From the NCBI GenBank assembly GCA_022563655.1, contig JADFMW010000159.1, forward strand, positions 1 through 6,181: a stretch of 6,181 nt of DNA. Reading direction: 5' to 3'. The position numbers and the translations under genes are program-made. Source of the stretch: Pseudomonadota bacterium (lineage in GTDB: Bacteria > Pseudomonadota > Alphaproteobacteria > JAAXGF01). The notes below the pieces were generated by a model. The model ran no database searches. It saw nothing but the letters and a program-made list of their open reading frames with translations, and had not been told where the DNA came from. Below, piece by piece: positions 1 through 6,181 of the stretch (positions are counted from its first letter, which is position 1; each line of letters starts with the position of its first letter).

Positions 1-89
1 CATTCGCCGTTCGCGGCGCGGCCCAGGGCGTGAAGATCGGCGAGGGCGCCGGGGTTGCCCGACTTGGCGATGGCGACGCCGGTGGTCAC
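1..89 (-). CDS. Possible start of an unknown protein running off the left edge
   Basis: On the minus strand a frame beginning with GTG at 89-87 reads VTTGVAIAKSGNPGALADLH and continues with ALGRAANGE to the window edge, 29 codons without a stop. It has a mixed, protein-like residue composition and 26 of 29 third positions are G or C, whereas all the plus-strand frames here are repetitive, Gly/Arg-rich or broken by stops. The frame is also open upstream of the GTG (…INRDPGQEA before it), so the true start could lie further right or the gene may be cut by the junction near 116-150. An AGAGG lies only 2 nt before the GTG, too close for a good ribosome binding site. I do not recognise the family, and with so few residues it could be a chance frame. 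Confidence 0.25.
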   Translation of the reverse strand, partial: MTTGVAIAKSGNPGALADLHALGRAANGE

Positions 90-115
90 GGCCTCTTGCC
101 CAGGGTCACGGTTGA

Positions 116-150
116 TGGCGGCGGGCGCGCGCCGGAGCCCCTGAGATAGA
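116..150. other. Probable breakpoint where pseudouridine synthase homology starts
   Basis: Reading leftwards in the synthase frame, family-like sequence (ERPGRRGERV) continues to about position 149 and the frame closes at a TGA at 113-115. None of the three plus-strand frames from 1 to 148 gives the expected preceding family segment, such as the HRLDKxTSG catalytic block. The other strand instead has a coding-like frame from about 120 leftwards. A simple frameshift would leave the missing segment readable in another frame, and it is not. A deletion, inversion or assembly join between about 116 and 150 fits better. The exact point cannot be fixed by eye. Confidence 0.4.
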
Positions 151-175
151 GCGGCCCGGGCGGCGCGGCGAGCGC

Positions 176-550
176 GTGAGCGGCGCCGAAGGGGGCAAGC
201 CGGCGGTGACGCGCTATCGCGTGATCGACGCCCTCGGCCGGCGCTGTGCATGGCTCGCGCTGATGCCGCACACCGGGCGGACGCACCAGCTCCGCGCCCA
301 CTGCGCGGCGCTCGGCGCGCCGATCGTCGGCGACGGCAAGTTCGGCGGCCAGGCGGCGTTCCTCGGCGGCGAGGGCATCGCCAAGCGGCTGCATCTGCAC
401 GCCCGCGCGGTGGTGCTGCCCGGGCCCGGCGGGCGCGACGTGCGCATCGTCGCGCCGCTGCCCGACCACATGCGCGAAACCTGGCGCCATCTCGGCTTCG
501 ACCCGGATGCCGAAGCCGACGCCTTCTTCGCCGCCGCCGCCGAGGGCTAG
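176..550 (+). CDS. RluC/RluD-type 23S rRNA pseudouridine synthase, C-terminal fragment
   Basis: The product is the C-terminal third of an RluA-family pseudouridine synthase, the enzymes that isomerise specific uridines in 23S rRNA. The family signature TGRTHQLRAH lies at residues 33-42, followed by PIVGDGKFGG (49-58) and RLHLHAR (71-77), with the expected closing block PLPDHMRETW. Complete members are about 300-330 aa. Here only 124 aa follow the GTG at 176, or roughly 133 counting the family-like ERPGRRGERV in frame from about 149. The S4 domain and the HRLDxxTSG block with the catalytic aspartate are absent, so this fragment cannot be an active enzyme. The frame closes upstream at TGA 113-115. 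It ends 6 bp before the ATP12 gene. From memory, alphaproteobacteria often have a HAD hydrolase gene between these two, and none is present here. Family membership is sure; whether it is a true pseudogene or an artefact of a join is open. Confidence 0.8.
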   Translation: MSGAEGGKPAVTRYRVIDALGRRCAWLALMPHTGRTHQLRAHCAALGAPIVGDGKFGGQAAFLGGEGIAKRLHLHARAVVLPGPGGRDVRIVAPLPDHMRETWRHLGFDPDAEADAFFAAAAEG

Positions 551-556
551 GGCGCG

Positions 557-1252
557 ATGAAGCGCCTCTACAAGCGGGTTCGCGTCGCCCCGGTCGAGGG
601 CGGCCATGCGGTGATGCTCGACGGGCGGCAGGCCCGCGGCCCGGGGCGGCGTCCGCTGGTGCTGCCGGGCGCGGCGCAGGCCCGCGCCGTGGCCCAGGAA
701 TGGCGGGCGCAAAGCGACGAGGTCCGGCCCGAGACCATGCCGCTCACCCGCCTCGCCGCCAGCGCGGCCGGCCTCGCGGGCGGCGGGCGCGAGCGATTGG
801 TCGACGAGGTCGCCGCCTACGCCACGACCGATCTCGTCTGCCACCGCGCCGAGGCGCCGGCCGATCTCGCCGCCCGCCAGCACGAGCGCTGGCAGCCGTT
901 GCTCGACTGGATCGCGGCGCACTGGGGCGCCCGCCTCGAGGTGACCGTGGGCGTGATTCCCCTGGCCCAGCGGGACGACGCTCGCGACGCCCTGCGCGCG
1001 GTGGTCGCCGGCTTCGACGACCTCGCGCTCGCGGCGCTGCACGCGCTCACGGCCGCCTCCGGCTCGCTGGTCATCGCGCTGGCGGTCGCCGCGGGGCGCA
1101 TCGACGCCGATGAGGCGTGGAGCTTGAGCCAGCTCGACGAAAGCCACCAGGTCGAGCGCTGGGGCGAGGACGCCGAGGCCGCCGCGCGGCGGGCGCGTCT
1201 GCGCGAAGATATCCTCGCGGCGGCGCGCCTCCTCGCGCTCGCCCGCGGCTGA
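557..1252 (+). CDS. ATP12 family F1-ATPase assembly chaperone
   Basis: This 231-aa protein matches the ATP12 family. In mitochondria these chaperones bind the F1 alpha subunit before the alpha3beta3 hexamer assembles; the alphaproteobacterial proteins are presumed to do the same in the cytoplasm. Visible family blocks are KRLYKRV at the N terminus, EWRAQ (48-52), MPLTRLA (61-67), YATTDLVCHRAE (88-99), WQPLLDW (112-118), the SGSLVIALA core (168-176) and the C-terminal SQLDESHQVERWGEDAEA (191-208). Length is normal for bacterial members (about 230-260 aa). The usual R-T-P after the DGR turn is RGPG here (residues 27-30), a small departure. The ATG at 557 is preceded by GAGGG at 542-546, inside the end of the synthase frame, 10 nt away, suggesting co-transcription with the synthase. 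About 100 bp separate it from pccB. Confidence 0.9.
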   Translation: MKRLYKRVRVAPVEGGHAVMLDGRQARGPGRRPLVLPGAAQARAVAQEWRAQSDEVRPETMPLTRLAASAAGLAGGGRERLVDEVAAYATTDLVCHRAEAPADLAARQHERWQPLLDWIAAHWGARLEVTVGVIPLAQRDDARDALRAVVAGFDDLALAALHALTAASGSLVIALAVAAGRIDADEAWSLSQLDESHQVERWGEDAEAAARRARLREDILAAARLLALARG

Positions 1253-1264
1253 GGGCGAGGGGGG

Positions 1265-1294
1265 ATGTCGCGTTGGCGCTCCGGAGGCTATAAA
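1265..1294 (+). promoter_or_regulatory. Weak promoter candidate upstream of pccB
   Basis: The 101-bp gap before pccB is the first non-coding stretch after the ATP12 stop. It contains TATAAA at 1289-1294, an unusually A/T-rich hexamer in this background and a plausible -10. A good -35 is missing: at 18-bp spacing the hexamer is ATGTCG (1265-1270), and the more TTGACA-like TTGGCG at 1273-1278 is only 10 bp away. Transcription would start near 1301, leaving a leader of about 53 nt. Support is limited to the -10 and the position. Confidence 0.25.
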
Positions 1295-1353
1295 GTGAGA
1301 CCCGCGCCGCGCGATGGATCGCGTGGCAAGGCTGCGCTGAAAGTGGGAAGGCC

Positions 1354-2886
<1,533 letters not shown>

Positions 2887-2930
2887 CAGGGGGTAAGACA
2901 GGACACCGCGATGACGCAGAGGAGGCTCGG

Positions 2931-3287
2931 ATGACGACCGAACGCCGCCCGGCGCGCGGCGCCGCGAGCGAGCCGGTGAAACTCGACCCGGGCATCGCGG
3001 CGCGCGAGGCGGCCGAGGAGTCCAGGATCGAGCGCTGGGCGTGGCGGCGCGTGCGGGCGCTCAAGGCGTTCTATACGCACCTGACGATTTATTCGATCGT
3101 GTGCTTCGCGATGCTCGTGATCGACCTGTACACGCCGGGCGAGCCGTGGTTCTTCTACCCGTTTCTCGGCTGGGGGCTGGCGGTCGGGATGCACGCGCTG
3201 CAGGTCTACGAGCGGCTTCCCTGGTTCACCCGCGACTGGGAGCAGCGCAAGGTCGAGGAGCTGATCGACGAGGCCCGCCGACGGTAG
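2931..3287 (+). CDS. Small 2TM-domain membrane protein
   Basis: A 118-aa protein with a charged N-terminal tail (1-45), two hydrophobic segments (about 49-67 and 74-94) and a charged C-terminal helix. The pattern RVRALKAFYTHLTIYSIV, then PWFFYPFLGWGLAVGMHAL, then WEQRKVEELIDE matches the 2TM domain family (Pfam 2TM), whose hallmarks are the F-Y-x-H-L motif, the WF-x-x-P-x-x-GWG turn and the closing W-E-x-R-K. Both termini are predicted to face the cytoplasm. The molecular function of the family is not established; in some proteins the domain sits beside sensor or regulator domains, but here it stands alone. The start is well supported by AGAGGAGG at 2918-2925, 5 nt before the ATG. It follows pccB by 44 bp, so it is likely in the same transcript, and may be linked to the carboxylase only by position. 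Confidence 0.88.
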   Translation: MTTERRPARGAASEPVKLDPGIAAREAAEESRIERWAWRRVRALKAFYTHLTIYSIVCFAMLVIDLYTPGEPWFFYPFLGWGLAVGMHALQVYERLPWFTRDWEQRKVEELIDEARRR

Positions 3288-3361
3288 CCGGGGTGCGGTG
3301 GGGCGCGGTCCTTGTCCTGCTCCTTAGGATACGGCGCATGGTCCGCAGCGGCTCGACGATA

Positions 3362-3406
3362 GCCCTCATCCTGAGGAGGCCGCAGGCCGTCTCGAAGGAT
3401 GAGGGC
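3362..3406 (+). repeat. Palindromic repeat, copy 1
   Basis: A 45-bp imperfect palindrome with perfect 11-bp outer arms, GCCCTCATCCT (3362-3372) and AGGATGAGGGC (3396-3406). Inside are the fixed blocks GAGGAG and CGTCTCGA and an inner hairpin GGCC-GCA-GGCC (3378-3388). Copy 2 at 3721-3763 shares the blocks CCTCATCCTGAGGAG and CGTCTCGAAGGAT in the opposite orientation. From memory, elements of this look are dispersed in many alphaproteobacterial genomes, but I cannot name the family. It lies between the 2TM and GIY-YIG genes. There is no T-run, so it is not a classical terminator, although the hairpin could slow transcription or protect RNA ends. Confidence 0.85.
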
Positions 3407-3429
3407 GGGCCGTGTACGCTCGATACTGT

Positions 3430-3714
3430 ATGACCGCACACGTCTATATCCTCCGCTGTAGCGACGGGCGCTACTACGTCGGGAGTACGCGCGGCAGTGT
3501 CGAGAAGCGCGTCGCAGAGCACAATGCCGGGACATACGGCGGGTATACGGCGAGGCGACGGCCGGTAGAGCTTCTGTACGTTCAGGACTTCGAAGGGGTT
3601 ACCGATGCGATAGCCGCCGAGCGACAACTCAAGGGGTGGAGCCGGGCCAAGAAGGAGGCGTTGATCAATGGTGATTTTGGCGCCTTGAAAGTCCTATCGC
3701 GACGCCGCCGATGA
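3430..3714 (+). CDS. GIY-YIG nuclease domain protein (YhbQ/UPF0213-like)
   Basis: A 94-aa single-domain protein of the small GIY-YIG family. The two half motifs are VYI (5-7) and YVG (16-18). They are followed by the conserved Arg27 in KRVAEHN, GGYTARRRPVELLY (37-50), and the metal-binding/catalytic Glu64 in ERQLKGWSRAKKEALI. All expected catalytic positions are present, so it may be an active DNA nuclease, although the role of these short stand-alone members is not firmly known. ATG 3430 gives the usual N terminus a few residues before VYIL but has no Shine-Dalgarno. A GTG at 3412, adding six residues, has GAGGG at 3401-3405, 6 nt upstream within the repeat arm, and is an alternative. GC is about 57% over three sampled 60-nt lines, well below its neighbours, with codons such as GTA, TAT and TCA, which suggests acquisition by transfer. 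Inverted palindromic repeats flank it closely on both sides. Confidence 0.92.
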   Translation: MTAHVYILRCSDGRYYVGSTRGSVEKRVAEHNAGTYGGYTARRRPVELLYVQDFEGVTDAIAAERQLKGWSRAKKEALINGDFGALKVLSRRRR

Positions 3715-3720
3715 GCCACG

Positions 3721-3763
3721 TTATCCTTCGAGACGCGGGCTGCGCCCGCTCCTCAGGATGAGG
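3721..3763 (-). repeat. Palindromic repeat, copy 2 (inverted relative to copy 1)
   Basis: Read on the minus strand this carries the same blocks as copy 1: CCTCATCCTGAGGAG (3763-3749) and CGTCTCGAAGGAT (3735-3723). Between them is an inner hairpin GCGGGC-GCA-GCCCGC (plus strand GCGGGC 3735-3740, TGC, GCCCGC 3744-3749). The GCA loop is shared with copy 1 while the stem differs on both sides and remains fully paired. The far outer arm is degraded (TTAT instead of CTCAT), so the outer stem is only about 5 bp plus a G-T pair. It begins 6 bp after the GIY-YIG stop codon. Confidence 0.85.
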
Positions 3764-3862
3764 CGGCTGGGGGGGCACGGGAGCAAGACATAAAGGCCCA
3801 TGCGATGGGGCTGTTCCGCCCGCCCTCGGGAGACTAACCGCTCCGCGGGACGACGCCATCGG

Positions 3863-3891
3863 TTGACAAACGCTGCCCTTTTGGCTCGCCT
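3863..3891 (+). promoter_or_regulatory. Promoter candidate with consensus -35 for the biotin carboxylase
   Basis: TTGACA at 3863-3868 is a perfect sigma-70-type -35 hexamer, conspicuous in this GC-rich gap. At 17-bp spacing the -10 would be TCGCCT (3886-3891), which is poor, although alphaproteobacterial housekeeping promoters often have weak -10 elements. A start near 3898 would leave a leader of about 50 nt before the GTG at 3949. The rest of the 234-bp gap (3715-3948) contains repeat copy 2, a run of seven G at 3769-3775 and no coding-like frame I would trust. Confidence 0.4.
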
Positions 3892-3931
3892 CAGCGGTTG
3901 GACGGGCGGAAACGGCGAGTGGAAGGTTCAC

Positions 3932-3939
3932 AGGAAGGG
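3932..3939 (+). promoter_or_regulatory. Ribosome binding site fixing the GTG start of the biotin carboxylase
   Basis: AGGAAGGG at 3932-3939 lies 9 nt before GTG 3949, which opens directly into the conserved FSKILIANRGEIACRV N terminus. Upstream in-frame starts (GTG 3919, TTG 3898) would add residues not found in the family and have no comparable site. Confidence 0.6.
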
Positions 3940-3948
3940 CCGGGCGCG

Positions 3949-5289
3949 GTGTTCTCCAAGATCCTAATCGCCAACCGGGGTGAGATCGCCTGCCGCGTCA
4001 TGCGCACGGCCAGGCGCATGGGGATCGCGTGCGTCGCGGTCTACTCGGAGGCCGACGAGGACGCGCTGCACGTGCGCATGGCCGACCAGGCGGTCGCCAT
4101 CGGTCCGGCGCCGGCGGTCGAGAGCTACCTGGCGATCGAGAACATTCTCAAGGCCGTTCACGACACCGGCGCCGAGGCGGTGCACCCGGGTTACGGCTTC
4201 CTGGCCGAGAACGCGGCGTTCGCCGAGGCGGTGGAAGGCGCGGGCGTCGCCTTCATCGGCCCCGGTGCCGCGGCCATCAAGGCGATGGGCGACAAGCTCG
4301 AATCGAAGCGGCTGGCGCGGGAGGCGGGGCTCGTGACCATACCCGGCCACGACGCCCTGCCGCGCGACGGCGGCGAGGCGGCGAAGATTGCCCGCAAGCT
4401 CGGCTACCCGGTCATGCTCAAGGCCGTGGCGGGCGGCGGCGGCAAGGGCATGCGCCGGGTCGACCGGGCGCAAGACCTCGACGCCGCACTCGACATGGCG
4501 CAAGCCGAAGCGCAGGCCGCATTCGGCAACAGCGCGGTCTATGTCGAACGCTTCGTCGCGCGCGGTCGCCATGTCGAAGTGCAGGTTCTGGGAGATGGCA
4601 CAAACGCCATTCACCTTGGCACGCGCGATTGCTCCATCCAGCGCCGCTTCCAGAAACTGGTGGAAGAAGCACCTGCCCCCGCCGTGCCGCTGGCGGCACG
4701 CGAGGGTATCGAACAGGCAGCCGTCCGCCTCGCAAGGCACCTTGGCTATCGGGGCGCAGGCACGGCCGAATTCCTTGTCGATGCAGATGATTTCTCGTTC
4801 TATTTCCTTGAACTCAACGCCCGCATTCAGGTGGAGCATCCGGTCACCGAAGCGATCACCGGCGTGGACCTGGTGGAGCAGCAGCTGCTGGTCGCCATGG
4901 GCAAGCCGCTCACGCTGACGCAGGACATGGTGCGCCCGCATGGACATGCCATCGAAGTGCGGATCAATGCGGAAGATCCCGATGCCGGTTTCCGCCCATC
5001 GCCGGGGCGCGCGGGCCGCGCGGACTGGCCCGCCGGTGAAGGCGTGCGCGTCGATACCCACATCAGCGTGGGCGGAGAGGTGCCGCCGTTTTATGATTCC
5101 CTGATGGGCAAGCTCATCGTCCATGGCGAGACACGCGAAGAGGCGGTCCACCGCCTCGGCAAGGCGCTGGCCGCGCTGCACATAGAAGGGATGCCGACCA
5201 CCGCGCCGCTGCACCGCCGGATCATTGCCGATCCGCGCTTCATCGCTGGCGGCGTCGATACCGGCTTTCTCGAAGGACTTGGCCAATGA
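3949..5289 (+). CDS. Biotin carboxylase subunit, hybrid PccA-like N half and AccC-like C half
   Basis: 446 aa from GTG 3949, an ATP-grasp biotin carboxylase that uses ATP and bicarbonate to carboxylate biotin on a carrier protein. The order is: N-terminal biotin carboxylase domain (ILIANRGEIA), ATP-grasp with Lys116 (GDKLESK), Lys158 and the glycine loop GGGGKGM (162-168), then His208, Gln231, Glu274, Glu288, Asn290, Arg292 in NARIQVEHPVTE, and the C-terminal domain with Arg338. These match E. coli AccC positions closely. The usual His after QRR is Phe234 (QRRFQK). Length and ending fit a stand-alone AccC-type subunit; full PccA proteins run to about 660 aa with a biotin-carrier tail, absent here. 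Residues 1 to about 175 look PccA-like and use GAG 10 times to GAA 2. From about 185 on the protein is AccC-like, with GAA 15 to GAG 6 and lower GC. The carboxyltransferase gene overlaps its stop by ATGA, implying translational coupling. I leave the symbol blank because accC and pccA each fit only half. Confidence 0.9.
   Translation: MFSKILIANRGEIACRVMRTARRMGIACVAVYSEADEDALHVRMADQAVAIGPAPAVESYLAIENILKAVHDTGAEAVHPGYGFLAENAAFAEAVEGAGVAFIGPGAAAIKAMGDKLESKRLAREAGLVTIPGHDALPRDGGEAAKIARKLGYPVMLKAVAGGGGKGMRRVDRAQDLDAALDMAQAEAQAAFGNSAVYVERFVARGRHVEVQVLGDGTNAIHLGTRDCSIQRRFQKLVEEAPAPAVPLAAREGIEQAAVRLARHLGYRGAGTAEFLVDADDFSFYFLELNARIQVEHPVTEAITGVDLVEQQLLVAMGKPLTLTQDMVRPHGHAIEVRINAEDPDAGFRPSPGRAGRADWPAGEGVRVDTHISVGGEVPPFYDSLMGKLIVHGETREEAVHRLGKALAALHIEGMPTTAPLHRRIIADPRFIAGGVDTGFLEGLGQ
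4430..4510. other. Composition and family breakpoint inside the biotin carboxylase gene
   Basis: Hand counts of 60-nt lines give 72-73% GC for those starting 4261, 4381 and 4441, and 65, 60, 63 and 57% for those starting 4501, 4561, 4621 and 4741. Glu codons switch from GAG 10/GAA 2 before to GAG 6/GAA 15 after, and CTT, GCA and AAA become more common. The change lies at or just after the conserved glycine loop (residues 162-168), where DNA of unrelated biotin carboxylases is most alike, and the reading frame is kept. It is either a homologous recombination join or an assembly chimera. Confidence 0.6.
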
Positions 5290-6181
5290 CGCAGATCCGC
5301 CTCGTCGATGTCACCATGCGCGATGGCAACCAGAGCCTGTGGGGCGCAACCGGCCTCAACACCGCGCACATGCTCCAGGCCGCGGCCCTGACCGAGGCAT
5401 GCGGCTTTCGCGCCATCGATTTCACCTCGTCGAGCCACATGGCCGTTGCGGTCCGCTATTTCCGCAACAATCCGTGGGAGCGCCTGCGCCGCATGGCCGC
5501 CGCCATGCCGTCAACACCGCTCCAGTTCATCACCACGGGCCTGCGCTTCATCGCATGGCAGCAGGCCGATCCGGAGTTCATGCGGCTGGTCTATCGCGCG
5601 CTCCAGCGCAACGGCGTGGGCCGTTTCGTGCTGCTCGATCCGATGCATGAAGTGCCCGCCGTGATCGAGGCAGCGCGTTTGGTGAAGGAGGAAGGCAAGG
5701 CCGAGGTCATGGCCGCGCTGACCTTCACCCTTTCGGAAATACACACCGACCAGTTCTATGCCGATTTTGCCCGCGCGGTCGGGCAAAGCCCGCACATCGA
5801 CCTGTTCTACATCAAGGATCCGGCAGGGCTTCTCTCGATGGACCGCGCACGCACGCTGGTCCCGGCGGTGAAGGCGGCCATCGGCGACCGCCCGCTTGAA
5901 ATCCATGCCCACACCACGGTCGGTCAGGGAATGCTCGCCAGCCTTGAGGCGGCTAAACTTGGCATCTCCGCAATTCATGTGGGCGTCGGCCCCGGCGGCG
6001 ATGGTTCCTCGCTGCCAGAGGCGAACCGCATGGTTGCCAACCTTGAGGAAGCGGGCTTTGAAGTCGGAATCGACAAGGCTGCACTCAAACGGCTCACCAC
6101 CTACTGGCAGAATGTCGCACTGGCCGAAGGACTGCCGCCGGGCAGGCCGCAGAATTTCGATGCCAGCTTCCTGCGCCACCA
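5286..6181 (+). CDS. Biotin-dependent carboxyltransferase, HMGL-like/oxaloacetate decarboxylase alpha type, cut by the right edge
   Basis: 298 codons are visible from ATG 5286; no stop is reached. The protein is a TIM-barrel carboxyltransferase like those of pyruvate carboxylase, oxaloacetate decarboxylase alpha and transcarboxylase 5S, which exchange CO2 between carboxybiotin and an organic acid. Visible are the opening VDVTMRDGNQSLWG (metal ligand Asp13, Gln16), NPWERLRRM and MPSTPLQ (63-80), IKDPAGLL with Lys177 at the position that is carbamylated in the family, and IHAHTTVG with metal ligands His207 and His209. The metal site is therefore intact. The segment after TPLQ, normally LLRGQN or LLRGAN with the arginine that binds pyruvate, is FITTGLRF here, and the region after His209 (HVGVGPGGDGSSLPEANRM) is also divergent. 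The substrate is thus uncertain and may not be pyruvate or oxaloacetate. It overlaps the biotin carboxylase stop by ATGA. Family members are about 450-600 aa, so roughly a third or more is missing, and any biotin-carrier domain or gene would lie beyond the window. Confidence 0.85.
   Translation, partial: MTQIRLVDVTMRDGNQSLWGATGLNTAHMLQAAALTEACGFRAIDFTSSSHMAVAVRYFRNNPWERLRRMAAAMPSTPLQFITTGLRFIAWQQADPEFMRLVYRALQRNGVGRFVLLDPMHEVPAVIEAARLVKEEGKAEVMAALTFTLSEIHTDQFYADFARAVGQSPHIDLFYIKDPAGLLSMDRARTLVPAVKAAIGDRPLEIHAHTTVGQGMLASLEAAKLGISAIHVGVGPGGDGSSLPEANRMVANLEEAGFEVGIDKAALKRLTTYWQNVALAEGLPPGRPQNFDASFLRH

Noticed and set aside
86..1147. 353-aa open frame on the minus strand
   Set aside because: It covers the synthase fragment and ATP12, both recognised on the plus strand; its product is low-complexity Arg/Ala/Gly.
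2911..2934. Seven-codon mini-ORF (ATG 2911) whose TGA overlaps the start of the 2TM gene
   Set aside because: Its codons contain the Shine-Dalgarno of the 2TM gene and it has no binding site of its own; probably chance.
3288..3361. TCCTTAGGA-like dyad after the 2TM gene
   Set aside because: The arms are only 4 bp and it has no terminator or operator features.
3362..3406. Palindrome 1 as a rho-independent terminator
   Set aside because: The stem is strong but no T-run follows, and a second copy of the same element occurs elsewhere, so it is a dispersed repeat.
3362..3763. Two repeats as a CRISPR array or an insertion sequence
   Set aside because: There are only two copies, inverted and about 315 bp apart with a gene between, and no transposase, cas gene or target-site duplication is visible.
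3964..5286. 440-aa open frame on the minus strand
   Set aside because: Antisense shadow of the biotin carboxylase with no recognisable domain.
5511..6179. 222-aa open frame on the minus strand
   Set aside because: It lies opposite the carboxyltransferase, which has clear family motifs on the plus strand.

Overview
The window is GC-rich DNA from a proteobacterium, most likely an alphaproteobacterium. The pointers are an ATP12-type F1-ATPase assembly chaperone (in bacteria mainly an alphaproteobacterial gene), an RluC/RluD-type pseudouridine synthase tail just before it, a PccB protein of alphaproteobacterial type, and CCTCATCCTGAGGAG-type palindromes. Codons from about 150 to 3290 and 3949 to about 4480 are very rich in G/C at third positions. 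Lineage is inferred from sequence recall, not from a search.

Layout: (1) 1-150, an unexplained stretch with a short coding-like frame on the minus strand running off the left edge. (2) 176-550, the C-terminal third of an RluA-family pseudouridine synthase, with no recognisable N-terminal part upstream. (3) 557-1252, ATP12 chaperone, 6 bp after the synthase stop. (4) 1354-2886, pccB, complete propionyl-CoA carboxylase beta subunit. (5) 2931-3287, small 2TM-domain membrane protein. (6) 3362-3763, a GIY-YIG nuclease gene of lower GC between two inverted copies of a palindromic repeat. (7) a 234-bp gap holding the second repeat and a TTGACA promoter candidate. (8) 3949-5289, biotin carboxylase. 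(9) 5286-6181, a biotin-dependent carboxyltransferase of the HMGL-like/oxaloacetate decarboxylase type, overlapping the previous stop by ATGA and cut by the right edge.

Functionally, region 4 and the first part of 8 look like the two halves of a propionyl-CoA carboxylase locus (propionyl-CoA to methylmalonyl-CoA). However, the biotin carboxylase changes character near 4430-4510. GC drops from about 72% to about 60%, the Glu codon preference flips from GAG to GAA, and the protein changes from a PccA-like N half to a stand-alone AccC-like C half with no biotin-carrier domain. Everything after that point, including the carboxyltransferase, looks as if it came from another genome. The reading frame and all but one of the ATP-grasp residues checked survive the junction, so this is either a homologous recombinant or an assembly chimera joined in a conserved glycine-loop region.

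The items most worth following up are this junction, the GIY-YIG gene framed by inverted covarying palindromes, and the carboxyltransferase, which keeps its metal site but lacks the usual pyruvate-binding RGQN/RGAN segment.
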